Source: a virus. From it: a stretch of 39,984 bases of DNA. Both the position numbers and the translations under genes were made by a program. Within the stretch, counting starts at the first letter, position 1. Each line of letters begins with the position of its first letter. The notes beneath the pieces were generated by a model. It was not told where the DNA came from, ran no database searches, and saw nothing but the letters and a program-made list of their open reading frames with translations. The stretch covers positions 1-39,984 of the IMG/VR virus record IMGVR_UViG_3300005939_000003; one strand, 5' to 3'. Of this stretch, positions 8,812-20,900 are shown in pieces.

Positions 8812-9756
8812 ATGGGAATGACAACTAAAGGAAACGTCAATACCTCATGACAATTGTTACAAATTCGATTAAACCGCACTGTATTAGAAAACTTCGAGCC
8901 AAATTTGAGATTTTACTCTATGGGTAAAAAATCAGCATGGAAAAAAGGGTACAACACTTTGTCTCGAACAAAGGTAGATAGAAAAATATCTACACCTGCA
9001 TCTGTATTATTGACAGAAGGAGTTACTCCAACTGCTACTAATATAACTACTACTACTATATCTGTAACTGCAAACCAATACGGAGAATTTGCAACTATCA
9101 CAGATATTCTAGAGGATTCTTCTCCAATCCAAATGATTAAGGAATCTGCAAAGGTTTTAGGAAAAGATATGGCTAGAGTAATGGATTCAGTTATCCAAGC
9201 TAATCTTGAAACAAACTGAACAAACGTTATCTATGCAGGATCAGCAACTTCTAGAGCAACTTTGGGAGCTACTGACCTGATGACTCCAACCCTTCTAGCA
9301 AAAGCAAACGCATTTTTGTCTACAAAATCAGCTCCTACAATGGGAGATGCTTACGTAGCAGTTATGCATCCTAATGTTATTTACGATCTTCAAACAGGAG
9401 CATCAGCATGAGCTTTCTTAGATCTTAAAAAATACACTGATGCTAATGCGAAAGACATCATGAACTGAGAAATTGGTATGTTGTACAACGTAAGAGTAGT
9501 AAAATCTGCATGGGTTCAATCTTTCACATCAACAGTTACTGTTTATCCAACTTATGTAATGTGAGAAGGAGCATACGGAGTTGCTGATTTGCAAGCTTTG
9601 AGAACATACATCACTCCTAGATCTGCATCTGATTCAGATCCTTTGGCACAAAGACAAAAGGTGGGTTGTAAAGTAGCATTTAATTCTATTATATTGCAAC
9701 AAGACGCAATGACTAGAGTTGAGTCAGCTTCTACATTAGCATATACATTTAGTTAA
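8812..9756 (+). CDS. Major capsid protein, N4-gp56 family
   Basis: 314 residues, the likely shell protein. The pattern V-L-L-T-E-G-V-T-P, then T-A-N-Q-Y-G-E-F-A-T-I-T-D-I-L-E (about 80-100), then A-Y-V-A-V-M-H-P-N-V-I-Y-D-L (about 180-195) and a C-terminal G-V-A-D-L-Q-A-L-R-T-Y-I-T-P segment matches the N4-gp56 family of HK97-fold capsids. Codon use differs from its neighbours: of 20 glycines 11 are GGA, 3 GGT, 1 GGG and only 5 UGA, while the tail-hub gene at 11056 uses UGA for 33 of 45. A good hairpin terminator follows, fitting a strongly expressed gene. Confidence 0.9.
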
Positions 9757-9763
9757 GATAACT

Positions 9764-9797
9764 TAGGAGAGGGATCAAACCTTCTCCTATTTTCTTA
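9764..9797 (+). terminator. Intrinsic terminator after the major capsid gene
   Basis: TAGGAGA (9764-9770) pairs with TCTCCTA (9783-9789); an inner GG/CC can extend the stem. The tail TTTTCTTATTTTACTTT follows. It is placed eight bases after the capsid stop and would uncouple capsid transcript levels from the downstream genes. Confidence 0.75.
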
Positions 9798-9822
9798 TTT
9801 TACTTTATTACAAACTTAAAAA

Positions 9823-10269
9823 ATGGCATTTTTAGACCATGAAGTGAATTGTCCTGTACTAGATCCTGCTTTGGCAGTATCAGCAGTAGATGCGACAAAA
9901 GCTAAAGTTTGAGCAACGTGTTTAGTAAAAATTGGATGAGACTTATCTCGACCAATTGTAGCTGATACAGATCTTACAGCTTTAGTAGGAACAATATCAG
10001 ATGATTTTCAAGCTATATTTACTTTCTGAGTAAAATATAACGCAACTACAGGACTTAATGAATATACTGTAGAAAAATCTGACGATAAAGCAAAAACATT
10101 AAAAATGAATACATGAGAAATTAAAAAGTTAAATAATGAATATGCAATATTGTGATTTATGTTAGTAATTAATGAAAGTTGAGCAGACTTCGTATGAGGT
10201 ACAACTGAATTGACTGCTACTGGAATCACTACAGTATTTGTAGATTACTTTGGATTCGTGGGTTCATAA
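9823..10269 (+). CDS. Hypothetical virion protein downstream of capsid
   Basis: 148 residues, beta-rich, with conserved-looking turns (D-H-E-V-N-C-P-V-L-D, G-V-K-Y-N-A-T-T-G-L-N-E-Y). Size and position immediately after the capsid gene suggest a decoration protein or capsid accessory protein, but I see no diagnostic motif. It has its own hairpin downstream at 10276, so it is flanked on both sides by terminator-like stems. Confidence 0.75.
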
Positions 10270-10275
10270 ATATTA

Positions 10276-10306
10276 TGGAGATCTTCATGATCTCCAATAA
10301 AATGAT
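10276..10306 (+). terminator. Hairpin terminator candidate
   Basis: TGGAGATC (10276-10283) pairs perfectly with GATCTCCA (10289-10296) around TTCAT. The following tract is A/T-rich (ATAAAATGATAGTTTATTTT) rather than a clean T-run, so termination may be weak. It could instead protect the 3' end of the upstream message. Confidence 0.5.
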
Positions 10307-10333
10307 AGTTTATTTTATTATTTTATATAGATC

Positions 10334-11056
10334 ATGGCTAGAACAATAAACGATTATATTACAGAACGATTATTTGATAATGCAAAGAATGCAACAGATC
10401 TTACTCCTGCGAAAGCATTAATTCGATTCAATAGATATTTACATAGAGCTGAAAATCAAATAGCTCATTTTGTTATGGAATGATTTTTTGATGAATGATT
10501 AACAATTAGTCTTGTTGCTGGTCAAACAGAATACGATCTTCCATTATGAGATTCAGGATCTCCAGCAGTACCTACAATACCTGAATTAAAGGCATTGTTA
10601 GAATGTACAGTTAAATATTCAACTACATCATGAGAAGGAAGTTGAGTAAAAGCTACAGAGATGCCAGCAGGAAATCTACCTAATCCAGTTGCACGATATA
10701 CAGACAATCAATCAGTAGATGCTCCATATTTTAGATTTGATAATAAAAAACTAAGAATATATCCAGCACCTACAATAAATGTTACAAATTGATTAGTATT
10801 AAGATATGCTAGAACAAATGTAGATGTTGCATTGACTACAGTAGAATCAGCTCTATCAATACCTCGAGATTATATATGGGTAATTTTAGAAGGAATGTCG
10901 TACCAATTAAAGAAAACAAATAAAAGTGTTGATGCTAAGTTTTATAAAGAGGAATGGAATGAAGCATTATTAGAAATGCTAACTGCTATATGAGATAGAT
11001 ACATGCAACCATGACAATATAGAAATCCTGTTTTAACTAATCTTATGCGATTATAA
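10334..11056 (+). CDS. Putative head-tail adaptor protein
   Basis: 240 residues. The N-terminus is a helical repeat-like segment (D-Y-I-T-E-R-L-F-D-N-A-K-N ... A-L-I-R-F-N-R-Y-L-H-R-A-E-N-Q-I). Next come a beta-rich part with the turn S-L-V-A-G-Q-T-E-Y-D-L-P (about 60-72), the pattern F-R-F-D-N-K-K-L-R-I-Y-P-A-P (about 135-150), an L-R-Y-A-R segment, and C-terminal helices. This order, including the late LRIYPAP then LRYAR strands, is typical of podovirus adaptor proteins that sit between portal and tail. It follows the capsid genes and its stop overlaps the next start by one base (TAATG). Confidence 0.7.
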
Positions 11057-12582
11057 TGGCAAAAAAATATCTAGAAAAACAATGGAATAGATGAGAGTCG
11101 AAAGATCCTTTTGTATGACACAAAGGACAATTCCAATATGCTAGAAATGTAAATGTTAGAGATATTTCTAACTGAATTTGTCTAAGCTCTTTATTAGAAA
11201 ATACGAATGACACAGGAAATAATCCGACATCAAGATTCATGTATGTCTGAAATAATCACTCACAGCTAGTAAAAATTGAGACATGATGATTTCAAAGAGC
11301 TTTATTACAAAATAATTCACAACGACCTACTACAACACAATTAATCTGAAATCTTACATGAGATTCAGATGATTTTGTATTAAAATTTCAAGAAGATATA
11401 TGGGCATTTTGAAATGATATAACAGTATTTGATACAACGTTATGACAATGAGCTATAGCACCAATAGCATCTCCAACATATACAGATCCATTTAGTGGTA
11501 CTGTACATACATTTTGATCTGCAACAGCAGTTCTAGACTACTCTAACACAATGTTATTAGTAGCTGATCATAATAAATTATGGAGATATATACCAATAGC
11601 AACTCCTGAACTTCCTATTTGATGGAAAGTTATAAGAGAATTTGAAGATGATTCTGAGATCAAAGGTTTAACTATGGAGGGAAATTATCTAAAAATATAT
11701 CTAGTAAATAATAATTTAGATACAAAAATTCATTATGCAAAAGGTACTTTCGATGTAGAAGATACATGATTAGTACAAACTGTAAGTTTTGATAGATTAT
11801 ATCTAGAAAGTGTAACAACTGATTGAACATCAGATTATGCATTATTTAGAAATTCAGCAGATTCAACAGAATATATATTATACGAAATAAAATGATATAG
11901 TAGGATGGAGATGCAAAGAACTAGACTTCCAAATGATGGATGAGATATGACAACATTTATATGATCTCCATGAAATAATATGGATATTAAAGATGGAGTT
12001 CTATATTGTCCTATGGCAGATTGAATACGAACATTTAAGAAAGTAGATTGAATATGGAGTTGATTACTAGAATGGACTCTAGATGATTTTTTGTGAAATT
12101 ATTATCCATATAATTGTTATATATTTGGAGATTATTTTTATGTAAGTTGCCAATATCAATTTTGATGAGCTTATAGAGAACTTAGAGCGAATACAGAATG
12201 GATTAGTAATACATATCAACCTAGTGGATTCCTAATTTGAAGAATATACGATTGATGAATTATGTGAGAAGGAAAAACTAATTTAAAATCAACAATATGA
12301 TATTTATTGTCTAAAGATAGTGCTTCTGCTTGAAGCATAACAATCAAAATAAGACGTGATAGAGAAAGTACATGATTTGGTAACTTCTACACTATAAAAA
12401 CTGTAACAGATGTTGATAAGATGTATGCTGATCTATTTCCAACAACAGATCCTGACTTCAATAAAGAATGGAATGTTATGGAGTATCAAATACTTTTAAC
12501 AAGATGAACAGACGAAACAGTAACACCAAGATTTTATGAACTCAATTTAAACTATGACCTCACAAGAAGAATTAAATCCTAA
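11056..12582 (+). CDS. Tail-hub or DNA-stabilization beta-propeller protein
   Basis: 508 residues, beta-rich throughout, with repeated W-x-F, V-L-D-Y, L-K-I-Y-L-V and V-L-Y-C-P segments suggesting a propeller-like fold. The C-terminus W-N-V-M-E-Y-Q-I-L-L-T-R-G-T-D-E-T, then T-P-R-F-Y-E-L-N-L-N-Y, is the closing strand pattern I associate with phage tail-hub proteins such as the P22 gp10 type, which plug the portal after packaging. It is translationally coupled to the adaptor upstream. 33 of its 45 glycines are UGA. Assignment is by fold-like pattern and gene order. Confidence 0.62.
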
Positions 12583-13357
12583 CATGGATGTGGATACGGG
12601 GTTCTACGATGATCCAGTTGAAGTCAATAATGATTTCGATGATCCAATCCAAGAAGATACACCATGATTGAATCAGCCAGTAGATAATCTAAGATTATTC
12701 GATATGGGAGATTTTTCAAATGAAGGAATGAAAACATATCAGGGTAGAAAAAATTGGAATGTTATGGTATGATCAAAAGGTAAATCAATTGAAATGATAC
12801 CAGCAGATATATTAAATATGAGACTGGGATGAGACGAATCAAGAAGTTGATCATGAACTCAAATATACGATGATTTCTGATTTGCACTAAATAATGCATC
12901 AGATAATATATCAGCTATTGAAAATACCTGAAACATCATTACTATCCAAAGAGATGGGATATATAAAGTAAGCTACAACTTTTGAGTGAATTTTGTATCA
13001 CATATCACATGATATATATTATGAATAGCCTGTTCTGATGGGCAAACATTGTTCCATAAAGAGTATGCAAGTAACACAGGAATACAAATAAATGTATCAG
13101 GATCTATAAGTTGATCATGTTCAGATTGATGATCAGTAAGTGGGTCATGTACAGCATCATGAACAATATATCTAGATGATCTGAGGATGACTAGACAATT
13201 TAATTGAGGATATAGAGAATCGTTTATGGAACTGAAAAAATGAGATACTCTAGAGTTCGTAATGTTAGCAGAATATGAAGCAACGTTCTCATGAGAAATA
13301 AAACTATTAGAGGATTATACAGATTTGAGTGTACAATATTTAAAATCTAACCGATAA
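12554..13357 (+). CDS. Virion protein with C1q/TNF-like C-terminal domain
   Basis: 267 residues. Residues 1-100 are acidic and asparagine-rich. The C-terminal part (about 105-267) has the strand order of a C1q/TNF-type jelly roll: N-I-I-T-I-Q-R-D-G-I-Y-K-V-S-Y-N-F-G, then a long glycine/serine loop with several cysteines, then F-M-E-L-K-K-G-D-T-L-E-F-V-M and the closing Y-T-D-L-S-V-Q-Y-L. Such domains form trimers on phage heads or tails and often bind surface glycans, so receptor or surface attachment is plausible. I chose the ATG at 12554, which overlaps the previous gene by 29 bases; ATG 12584 in the same frame is an alternative. Confidence 0.65.
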
Positions 13358-13360
13358 ATC

Positions 13361-14947
13361 ATGGTAACTTTTGGAGAAAGGGGTAAAATGAGAAATCTAA
13401 ATAATGACTACAATGCCTGAAAACAAACAGAAGATAGTGTCTTAAAACAATGACAAAAAATCATTGATTGATCTGATATATCTAACGATATAAATCCAAA
13501 AATAGAAACTCCTGCCAATCCTAATGGTACAGCATGAGCTTTAACTAACGTTAGAAATGCTATAGCACCTGCATGAACTCCAAAAGTAGAAGATGTGAAT
13601 CCAAATATTAATGATGAAACAAATCCAAATAATGTACCTGAAACAGAAATAAATAGCTGAGATCCAACAGATCCTGATCAAGTACAAATTGATTATGATG
13701 ATGTAAATAATACTGACTTTTTATTCAAACAAATGCTGAATTGAGAGGTAATACAAGGTCAATGAGTAGCAACTGAGAAAGCAAGAAAAAGACGAAATAA
13801 CTTCAATTCTATATCATCTCTATCTCCTAAACAGATCTGAGATAGTATAATTGCAGGAACATTAGAACAATTTGATCCTTCAATTATAGACATTAAGAAT
13901 GTAAATCCTGAATTATTTGCATGAATAAGTGCTTATATAGAAGCAAAGCAATGATTGGATGATATAAATGCAGTTTGAGAAAGTATATATGATTCACTAA
14001 ATACAACAAAAAAAGATGGAGATCCATATGCAAATTATAAAATAAAGACTGATAAAATAACACCTCCTACAACTTTGGAGAAATATAATAAGAAATTATT
14101 TGACAAAATTACTGCACAATTCTGAGAGAATTCAGCTGAGATGTTCACAATGACACAACAAATTATGCAGAATCCTGAGATACAATTACAAAAAGATGTA
14201 GTATGAGAATTAGACAAACAAAGAATGCAAATGCAAGAAAATATATACAATTTGCCAGCAGATGCTAAAGCAATATTATGATCATCAGCACCTGATTCAT
14301 TAACAAGTGCTTATATATCTCAACAAACTAGAAACCTACAAACACAGTTGAGAACTATAGATAATGAGTTATTAGTTGAACAATGAAAATTAAGTAGTCA
14401 AATGGAAGAAGTAGATACAATATTAGATGCTTTCTATAAAGGTATGAAAATGGATGCTGATCTTGCAGAAGCAGAACTTAAAGCTAAAAAAGGTTCAGGA
14501 TGATCAGGATGATGATCAAGATGAGGTTGAGCTGATTCGTCATGATATAATAATCTATTTGAAGCAATGGCGAGTTGATCATTTTGAGGATCATATAGCC
14601 AAACAGCAATGAAAACATATGGGCTATGACCTACTACAAAAACAGGTATAAAAGAATGGATATGAAATAATAAATCATATGAAGAAATATTAAATCTAGC
14701 ATGAAGTTCTTATTTCACAGAATGAGATATTGAAGAAATGATTACAAATATGGGTAGAGATGTAATATCTGAAATAAAAGCAGTTATGTCATGATGAGGT
14801 ACAGAAGAAGAACAAAATACAAAAATTCTAGGTTTATTATGATGAATACCTGAGAAGGTTCAAAAACAATTGTTAAAAAAAGCATGAATTAAATGATCAT
14901 GGTTCTTCTGATTACGAGGAAGAAGATGAGAAATTTTAGATAGCTAA
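13361..14947 (+). CDS. Hypothetical internal virion protein
   Basis: 528 residues. The N-terminal 120 residues are Asn/Pro/Asp-rich and probably disordered. Residues 125-370 are long helices with Q-M-Q-N-P-E-I-Q-L-Q-type spacing. A linker of almost pure glycine and serine (378-395) follows, mostly UGA-encoded. The C-terminal part (about 400-528) begins with S-S-G-Y-N-N-L-F-E-A-M-A and resembles the short region that phages place before peptidoglycan-crossing or ejection domains. It sits directly upstream of the giant polyvalent gene, so an ejected or internal protein is the best guess. No catalytic motif seen. Confidence 0.7.
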
Positions 14948-14958
14948 AACAAATATAT

Positions 14959-17900
14959 ATGTGATTATTTGATTTCTTCAATAAAGCTAAAGATAAAGTA
15001 ATAGATATTTTTGATTGAGAAAATGATGTACCTACACAGACATCACAAGTACAGCAATGATGAGTGAATGCTATGTTATGATCTAATCCTACACAACCAA
15101 AACAATCATTAGTTTGAACTGAATGAAAATGATATGTTAGAGGTACTAAGGATAGAGGTGGACTTGCTTCAATAACAGAAGCACCTAGCTTTTTTGAAAA
15201 AACCAAAAACTCTTTCACAAATAAACGATGGAATCCAGTACAAGATATGGCTAGACCACAAGAAGAAGTTAGAGCAGAAAAACAAGAAGAATTTAAAGAG
15301 TATTGAAATCTAGCATGATCAGCAGAACAAAAAGCACAAATATTAAAAGGTTCAGTAGCTCGTATGTGATTTGATACTGCAAAATGACTTGCATGACCAA
15401 ATATAAGATCTGCATGAAATCTAATTACAGATCCAGCATGATTTATAGATAAATATTTACCCGATTCATTAAAATGATGAATTATATGAAAATATATATG
15501 ATCTAGTATTAATCCTGTATGATCAATATTAAATGCTTCATTAAGTTCTAGTATGCAAAAAACTGTAGAATCACTTATAAATAAATGATCAAATACAGTG
15601 GTTGATGCAATAAAAGAACAAGAAACAAAGTTTTTTGATAATAGACCACGATTGGATGATCTTCAATCTAAAACAGATCAGAAATCTATGCTAAAAGCAT
15701 TATATGAATGAGATATAAACACAGTCTGAAATAAGCTTGTATCAGTTATATGACAAAATATTTGACCAGTCCTTGTAACTCTTTTAACAAAGAGTCCTAC
15801 AGCATGAGGAATGGCATTTCTTCCATTAGAATCAAATTCAATGTTAGAAGATCTAAATACTGATCCAGCAACAAAAGATCTAGATCCATGAACAAAAGAT
15901 ATATTAGCAAATATGTATTGATTAATATCATCTTTCATAGAATGAAAAGGTATGGAAATAGCTCTATCTCCATTAACTATAAAGAAAGCTATAACATGAA
16001 AATCATGACCTGCATTATTAAGTGCAGTAAAACAATTAGCTGAAACAATGTGATTTGAATGAGCAGAAGAAGTAGCACAATCAAATCTACAAGATGCGAT
16101 TGCTATAATTATGTGATCAGATAGAGATTGGAGTACATTAAAAGAAAATTGGGATCTATTTGTTGAAGCATGATTAACAAGTTTCTGAATATGATTACCA
16201 TGATCTATACAAGCATGAGTAAATCAATCTCAAATAAACAAACAAAATAAAAGAGATGAAGCAATTAAAAAGATAGATGGAAAAAGAGTAGAGGAACAAA
16301 AATACCAAATAAAAGAATGAGAAGCAAATGAAAAAACATTCAATTATAAAGAAGAATTAGAGAAGACTCATCAAGAAAAAAGACAAAAAAGAACAGATCT
16401 ATATGATGAATATAAAGTAAAAGACGAGGAGATTTCTGTTGTATATGATGATCTGAAAGCTCTAAATATTGATAAGAAATGATATTGACCTTGAATATCT
16501 ACTTTAACTGATGTATTAGAAGAATGAAAATTCAATGAGGTTATTGCAAGAAATTTAACAGACTTTGATTTCTTTGATAGATTACCAAAAAGATCAAAAG
16601 ATATAATAAATAGACAGATAGAAGTTTTTGATAAATATAATAATGTTAATAAAGAATATGATAAAATATACCAAGATCTAGAAACTAAAAGACGAGATAA
16701 TTCAAAAAAAGAACTAACAACAAAATTTATAGAAGATCTAAAGACATCAAGTAAAAAGGATATTGTATCAAGACAGATGTTAGAGTGAATGCTTAACAGA
16801 TGATATAAATGACCTGAAATTAGGATAGCAAAAGAAATATTGGATTCTATGGAATGAGAAAAGGTTAGTAAAATAGAATTTATAAAGAAATTTAAAGATA
16901 AATTATTGCCATTAAACGTAAAGGAATCTAGAAAATTTGCAGACTATAATTATTTAATAGATGGAAACAGCAAAGAATATAAAGAATCAGGTAGATATGT
17001 AGAAGCAAAAGCTCAGACAACATGGCTATTAGAATCTCCATATGAAACAAAAGCTCAGACAACATGGCTATTAGAATCTCCATATGAAACAAAAGCATCA
17101 TGATCTCACTTTGGAAATGATACGGAGTCATATTTTTGACATGTAAGGATAGAAGAAATAGAGGAGGATAATATGATAAGATTAATTGAGTTGCAGTCAG
17201 ATCTAATGCAATGAAGAAGATATGAATGAGATAGTAAACTCCATGATTCAAAATTTTATGTTAAGGAAACGACAAAGCAATTAAAAAGATTAGATATTGA
17301 AATAGATACATTACAAAAGCTTAGAGACAATAAAGAAATAGCAGAGGAGATTATAGATGAGAAACATCAGTTATTCAATAGATCTTTAGAGGAAAGAGAG
17401 GTATCAGAAAATATAATGATAGAATCTGCAAAGGAACTAAGAGTTGAGACATATATATTAAGATCATTAGCATCAGATCTTTTAGAACATCAAAAAGGAA
17501 GTGTTCATGTTGAGAAGACGATTGACCAACTAATTGATTTTGTTGAAGCTAATATAGAAGCAAAGATTATATATTTCAAGAAAGAAATTAAAAACGAGCA
17601 GGATAATATAGACAATGCATCAGAAGAAGAAATAACTAAATTGCAACAATTTGAAGATTATAAAAGTAAACGACATGAAAGATTAGTAAAAGAATTTATA
17701 AGAGAATCTAAAAGCAAAGGAGCAGAATCAGTACAAATACCAGTTTGAAAGACAGTAGCAAAAATTCAATGATACTTAGAAACAGGATGACAAATGCCTG
17801 AATGATTAGAGGTATGAGATGAGCATGAATGAGATTTATGAAATGTAATTGTTACAACAGTTTATTGAGATTGATCTTGATATGGAGTAATTTCTGACTC

Positions 17901-20900
17901 AGAGTTTGCATTTGAGACAACTGTTGAAGAATTTATAAAGGAAGAAGTTGATAATTTGTTTGAGAATCTTGACGATTATGATGCTACAGAGTTTTTGAAA
18001 GCTCAATATCCTGATACAGATCTATGAGATTTAACTGAATCAGAATATGTAACTGAAAATCTACAAAATGAATTTGAGGAGTGGGTAGAAGAAGATAGAT
18101 ATACGAAAGATGATCATGATAGAAAAATGAGAGTATTAGATACACTTGAAAATATGTGATATTGAATGGTTGTAGCAAATAATGATTGAAATATTACAGT
18201 ATTCAAAGAATGAGCATATGAGGAATTTCAATCATCATGAGATACTGAATGATCAGATCGAGATGAGCAATATGAAAACCTATCTGATGAACAAAAAACA
18301 GTAGTAGATTTCTATGATAGAAAATTAATACCATATATACAAAAAACAAGAAAAGATGCAGAAATAGTAGAGTCAGACTGAGCTGAATGGATACAATTTG
18401 ATCTAAAAGAAGAAGATAAATGACCAGTAGTAGCATTTAAAAAATCAACTACAGACAAGAAAAAAGAATTAAAAGACGATGAGAAATATTTTGAAGCGGT
18501 AGACAAAGCTTATGTCTTTAAGAGTCCATTAGCAAAGGAAATATCACAAACAGAAGGGCGAAAACTAATAGAAAAACAAGCAAAAAATGCTTGATTTGTT
18601 GCTGAATTCACTGACAAGATATTTACTGATGATTGACAGGAAGCTCTAGGATCATTTTTCAAAAATACAATTACATTAGCAAAAGATATTACTGACACTA
18701 CAGCACAACATGAGTTATTTCATGGATTATTTAGATTAACAGATACAAAAACAAGAAAAGAGTTATTGGCAGAAGCAATGATATATTTAGATACAGATAA
18801 TCAACTTATTGCTGAGGAGCGACTTGCTGAATCTTTTTGAGTATATGCTAGAAGATGACAAATAAAAGCTTTTGAATTAAAAAGATCAACATGAGTAGAT
18901 TGATTTATTGAGAAAGTTATGGATTTCTTTCAACAAGTTTTTGAGTTCTTTCAAGCAATGAAAATTGATAGAGCATCAATCAACCAATTATTTGATGATA
19001 TGATCGAAGGAAAATTCAAAGATGTAAAATGATTCAGTAGCTCAAAGATACCTAGCTCTGCTAAAACATATTATAAACTTCAAACAGATCCATACACAAG
19101 ATCATACAATAATTATGTTGAGAGAGTACAAAAAATGGAAGCTAGGGAGCAGTTGATATGAACTGTTGCATGAAAGAAAGTTGATAAAGCACACTCTGAT
19201 AAACAAAGCAAATCATGGAGAAAAGACCAAGAAAGTCTTATAGAATCTATATGACAAGAATTTGAATTAGATGCAAACGAAGCAGTAGATATGTATGATA
19301 AAATGGTTGATGATAGACAAATGAAATCAGATTCAAGAAAATCTTTCGATAAACAATTTGAAGAATATACAAAAAGATCAGAAGCAAATGCAGATCCATT
19401 GACTCAGGATCTTAATCCTATGGATGTAAAAGAGATAAATACAATATTAAATAACGATATATTAGAGACAGCAGAATTTTTTGAATCTCTACCAAAAAAA
19501 GAGAAAGAAGAATTTGACACAGTATTTTGAGTAAATCTTTGAGATCTTAAATGAGCAAATCTAACAGAACAGCAAAAGAAATGAGTATCTATATTTGGTT
19601 GAGCAATGCTAAAATCTAGAGCTAGATGAAATGAAATATCAGAAGTAGAGAATATATTGAGATGAAAAGATCTATTAAAAAAATCACAGATACTTAAAGA
19701 TTGATATGGTAAATCAGAAGATTTCATCAACAAAGAATTATTGATTCCTAATAAAGAGATAAACGAAACATATTATGATGATAATGCAGTAAATGAGGAC
19801 GAAGCTACTATGATCTTATGACATGGTAGATTTAAGGTTATGAAAGAAGTTCTACAATATATGAGATGAACTTTTAGACCATGAGGAACAATTATAGAAA
19901 ATAGATCTCCAAAATTACGACAAGACTTCAAAGATCAAGTAGATTTTGAGGAAGAAGATAAAGTTATGAAATTATATGAAACTATAGATATTAGAGAAGA
20001 TAAAATAGAACCTACAAAGAAATTAAAAAGATGAACTAGAAAAGCTCTAGCAAAGACTGAGAATATTCTAGAATTCTTATGAGTATTAGAAGATAGAGAA
20101 AAGGCAGATTTCTTAAAATTATGGTTATCAGCAAGATGACAAGATTTCAAGACATCTAAAGAGATATTAAAATCATATGGATTAGCACCAGCAGGGTTTG
20201 ATAAAGCTCTAAAATTCTTTGATGAAGCATATATGGATCTTATCGAAGCTGGAATAGAAGTTTGATATAAAGAAAATTATTGGGCATCTATGATCAAAGA
20301 TAGGCAATGATTATTAGAACACTTTAAAACAGATAAAGAATTACGAGGACACATAGAAAATGCAGTAGAAAGAGTAGAGAGGATCAGGGGGAAAATGTCT
20401 GATGCGGAGAAAGAAGATCTAAGGATAGCACTTATATCATGAGCAAGACCTGAATGATCAGATCTAAAATTATCGTTCACTCAAAAGAGGGTTTTGGAGA
20501 CTCTAACAAAGGAGACAGCAAAATTCTACTTCAACATGAGAGAAAGTATGTCTAAATATATGAATCAATATGTTTCTAAGGTAACAATGGTAAAATTCCT
20601 TGAATCAAATTGGGATACAAAAGATGAACTAAATTCATTGGTAGTTAAAAAAGTTAAGTCTTATGTAAAAGATGGATTGGTAGATAAATGACAAGAAGAA
20701 ATTGTTATTAAATATATGGTATCTCGTATAGGTTCAGATGTTACTACAGAACTGGTACAAAAATTAAAAGCACTTACATATACAGTAAAGATATGTAATT
20801 TTGCTAGTACAATGACACAATTATGAGACGTATGATTGGGAGCATCAGAATATTGAGTAAAGCCAGCCACAAAGAATTTCACAAGAGCTATGCTTTGAAA

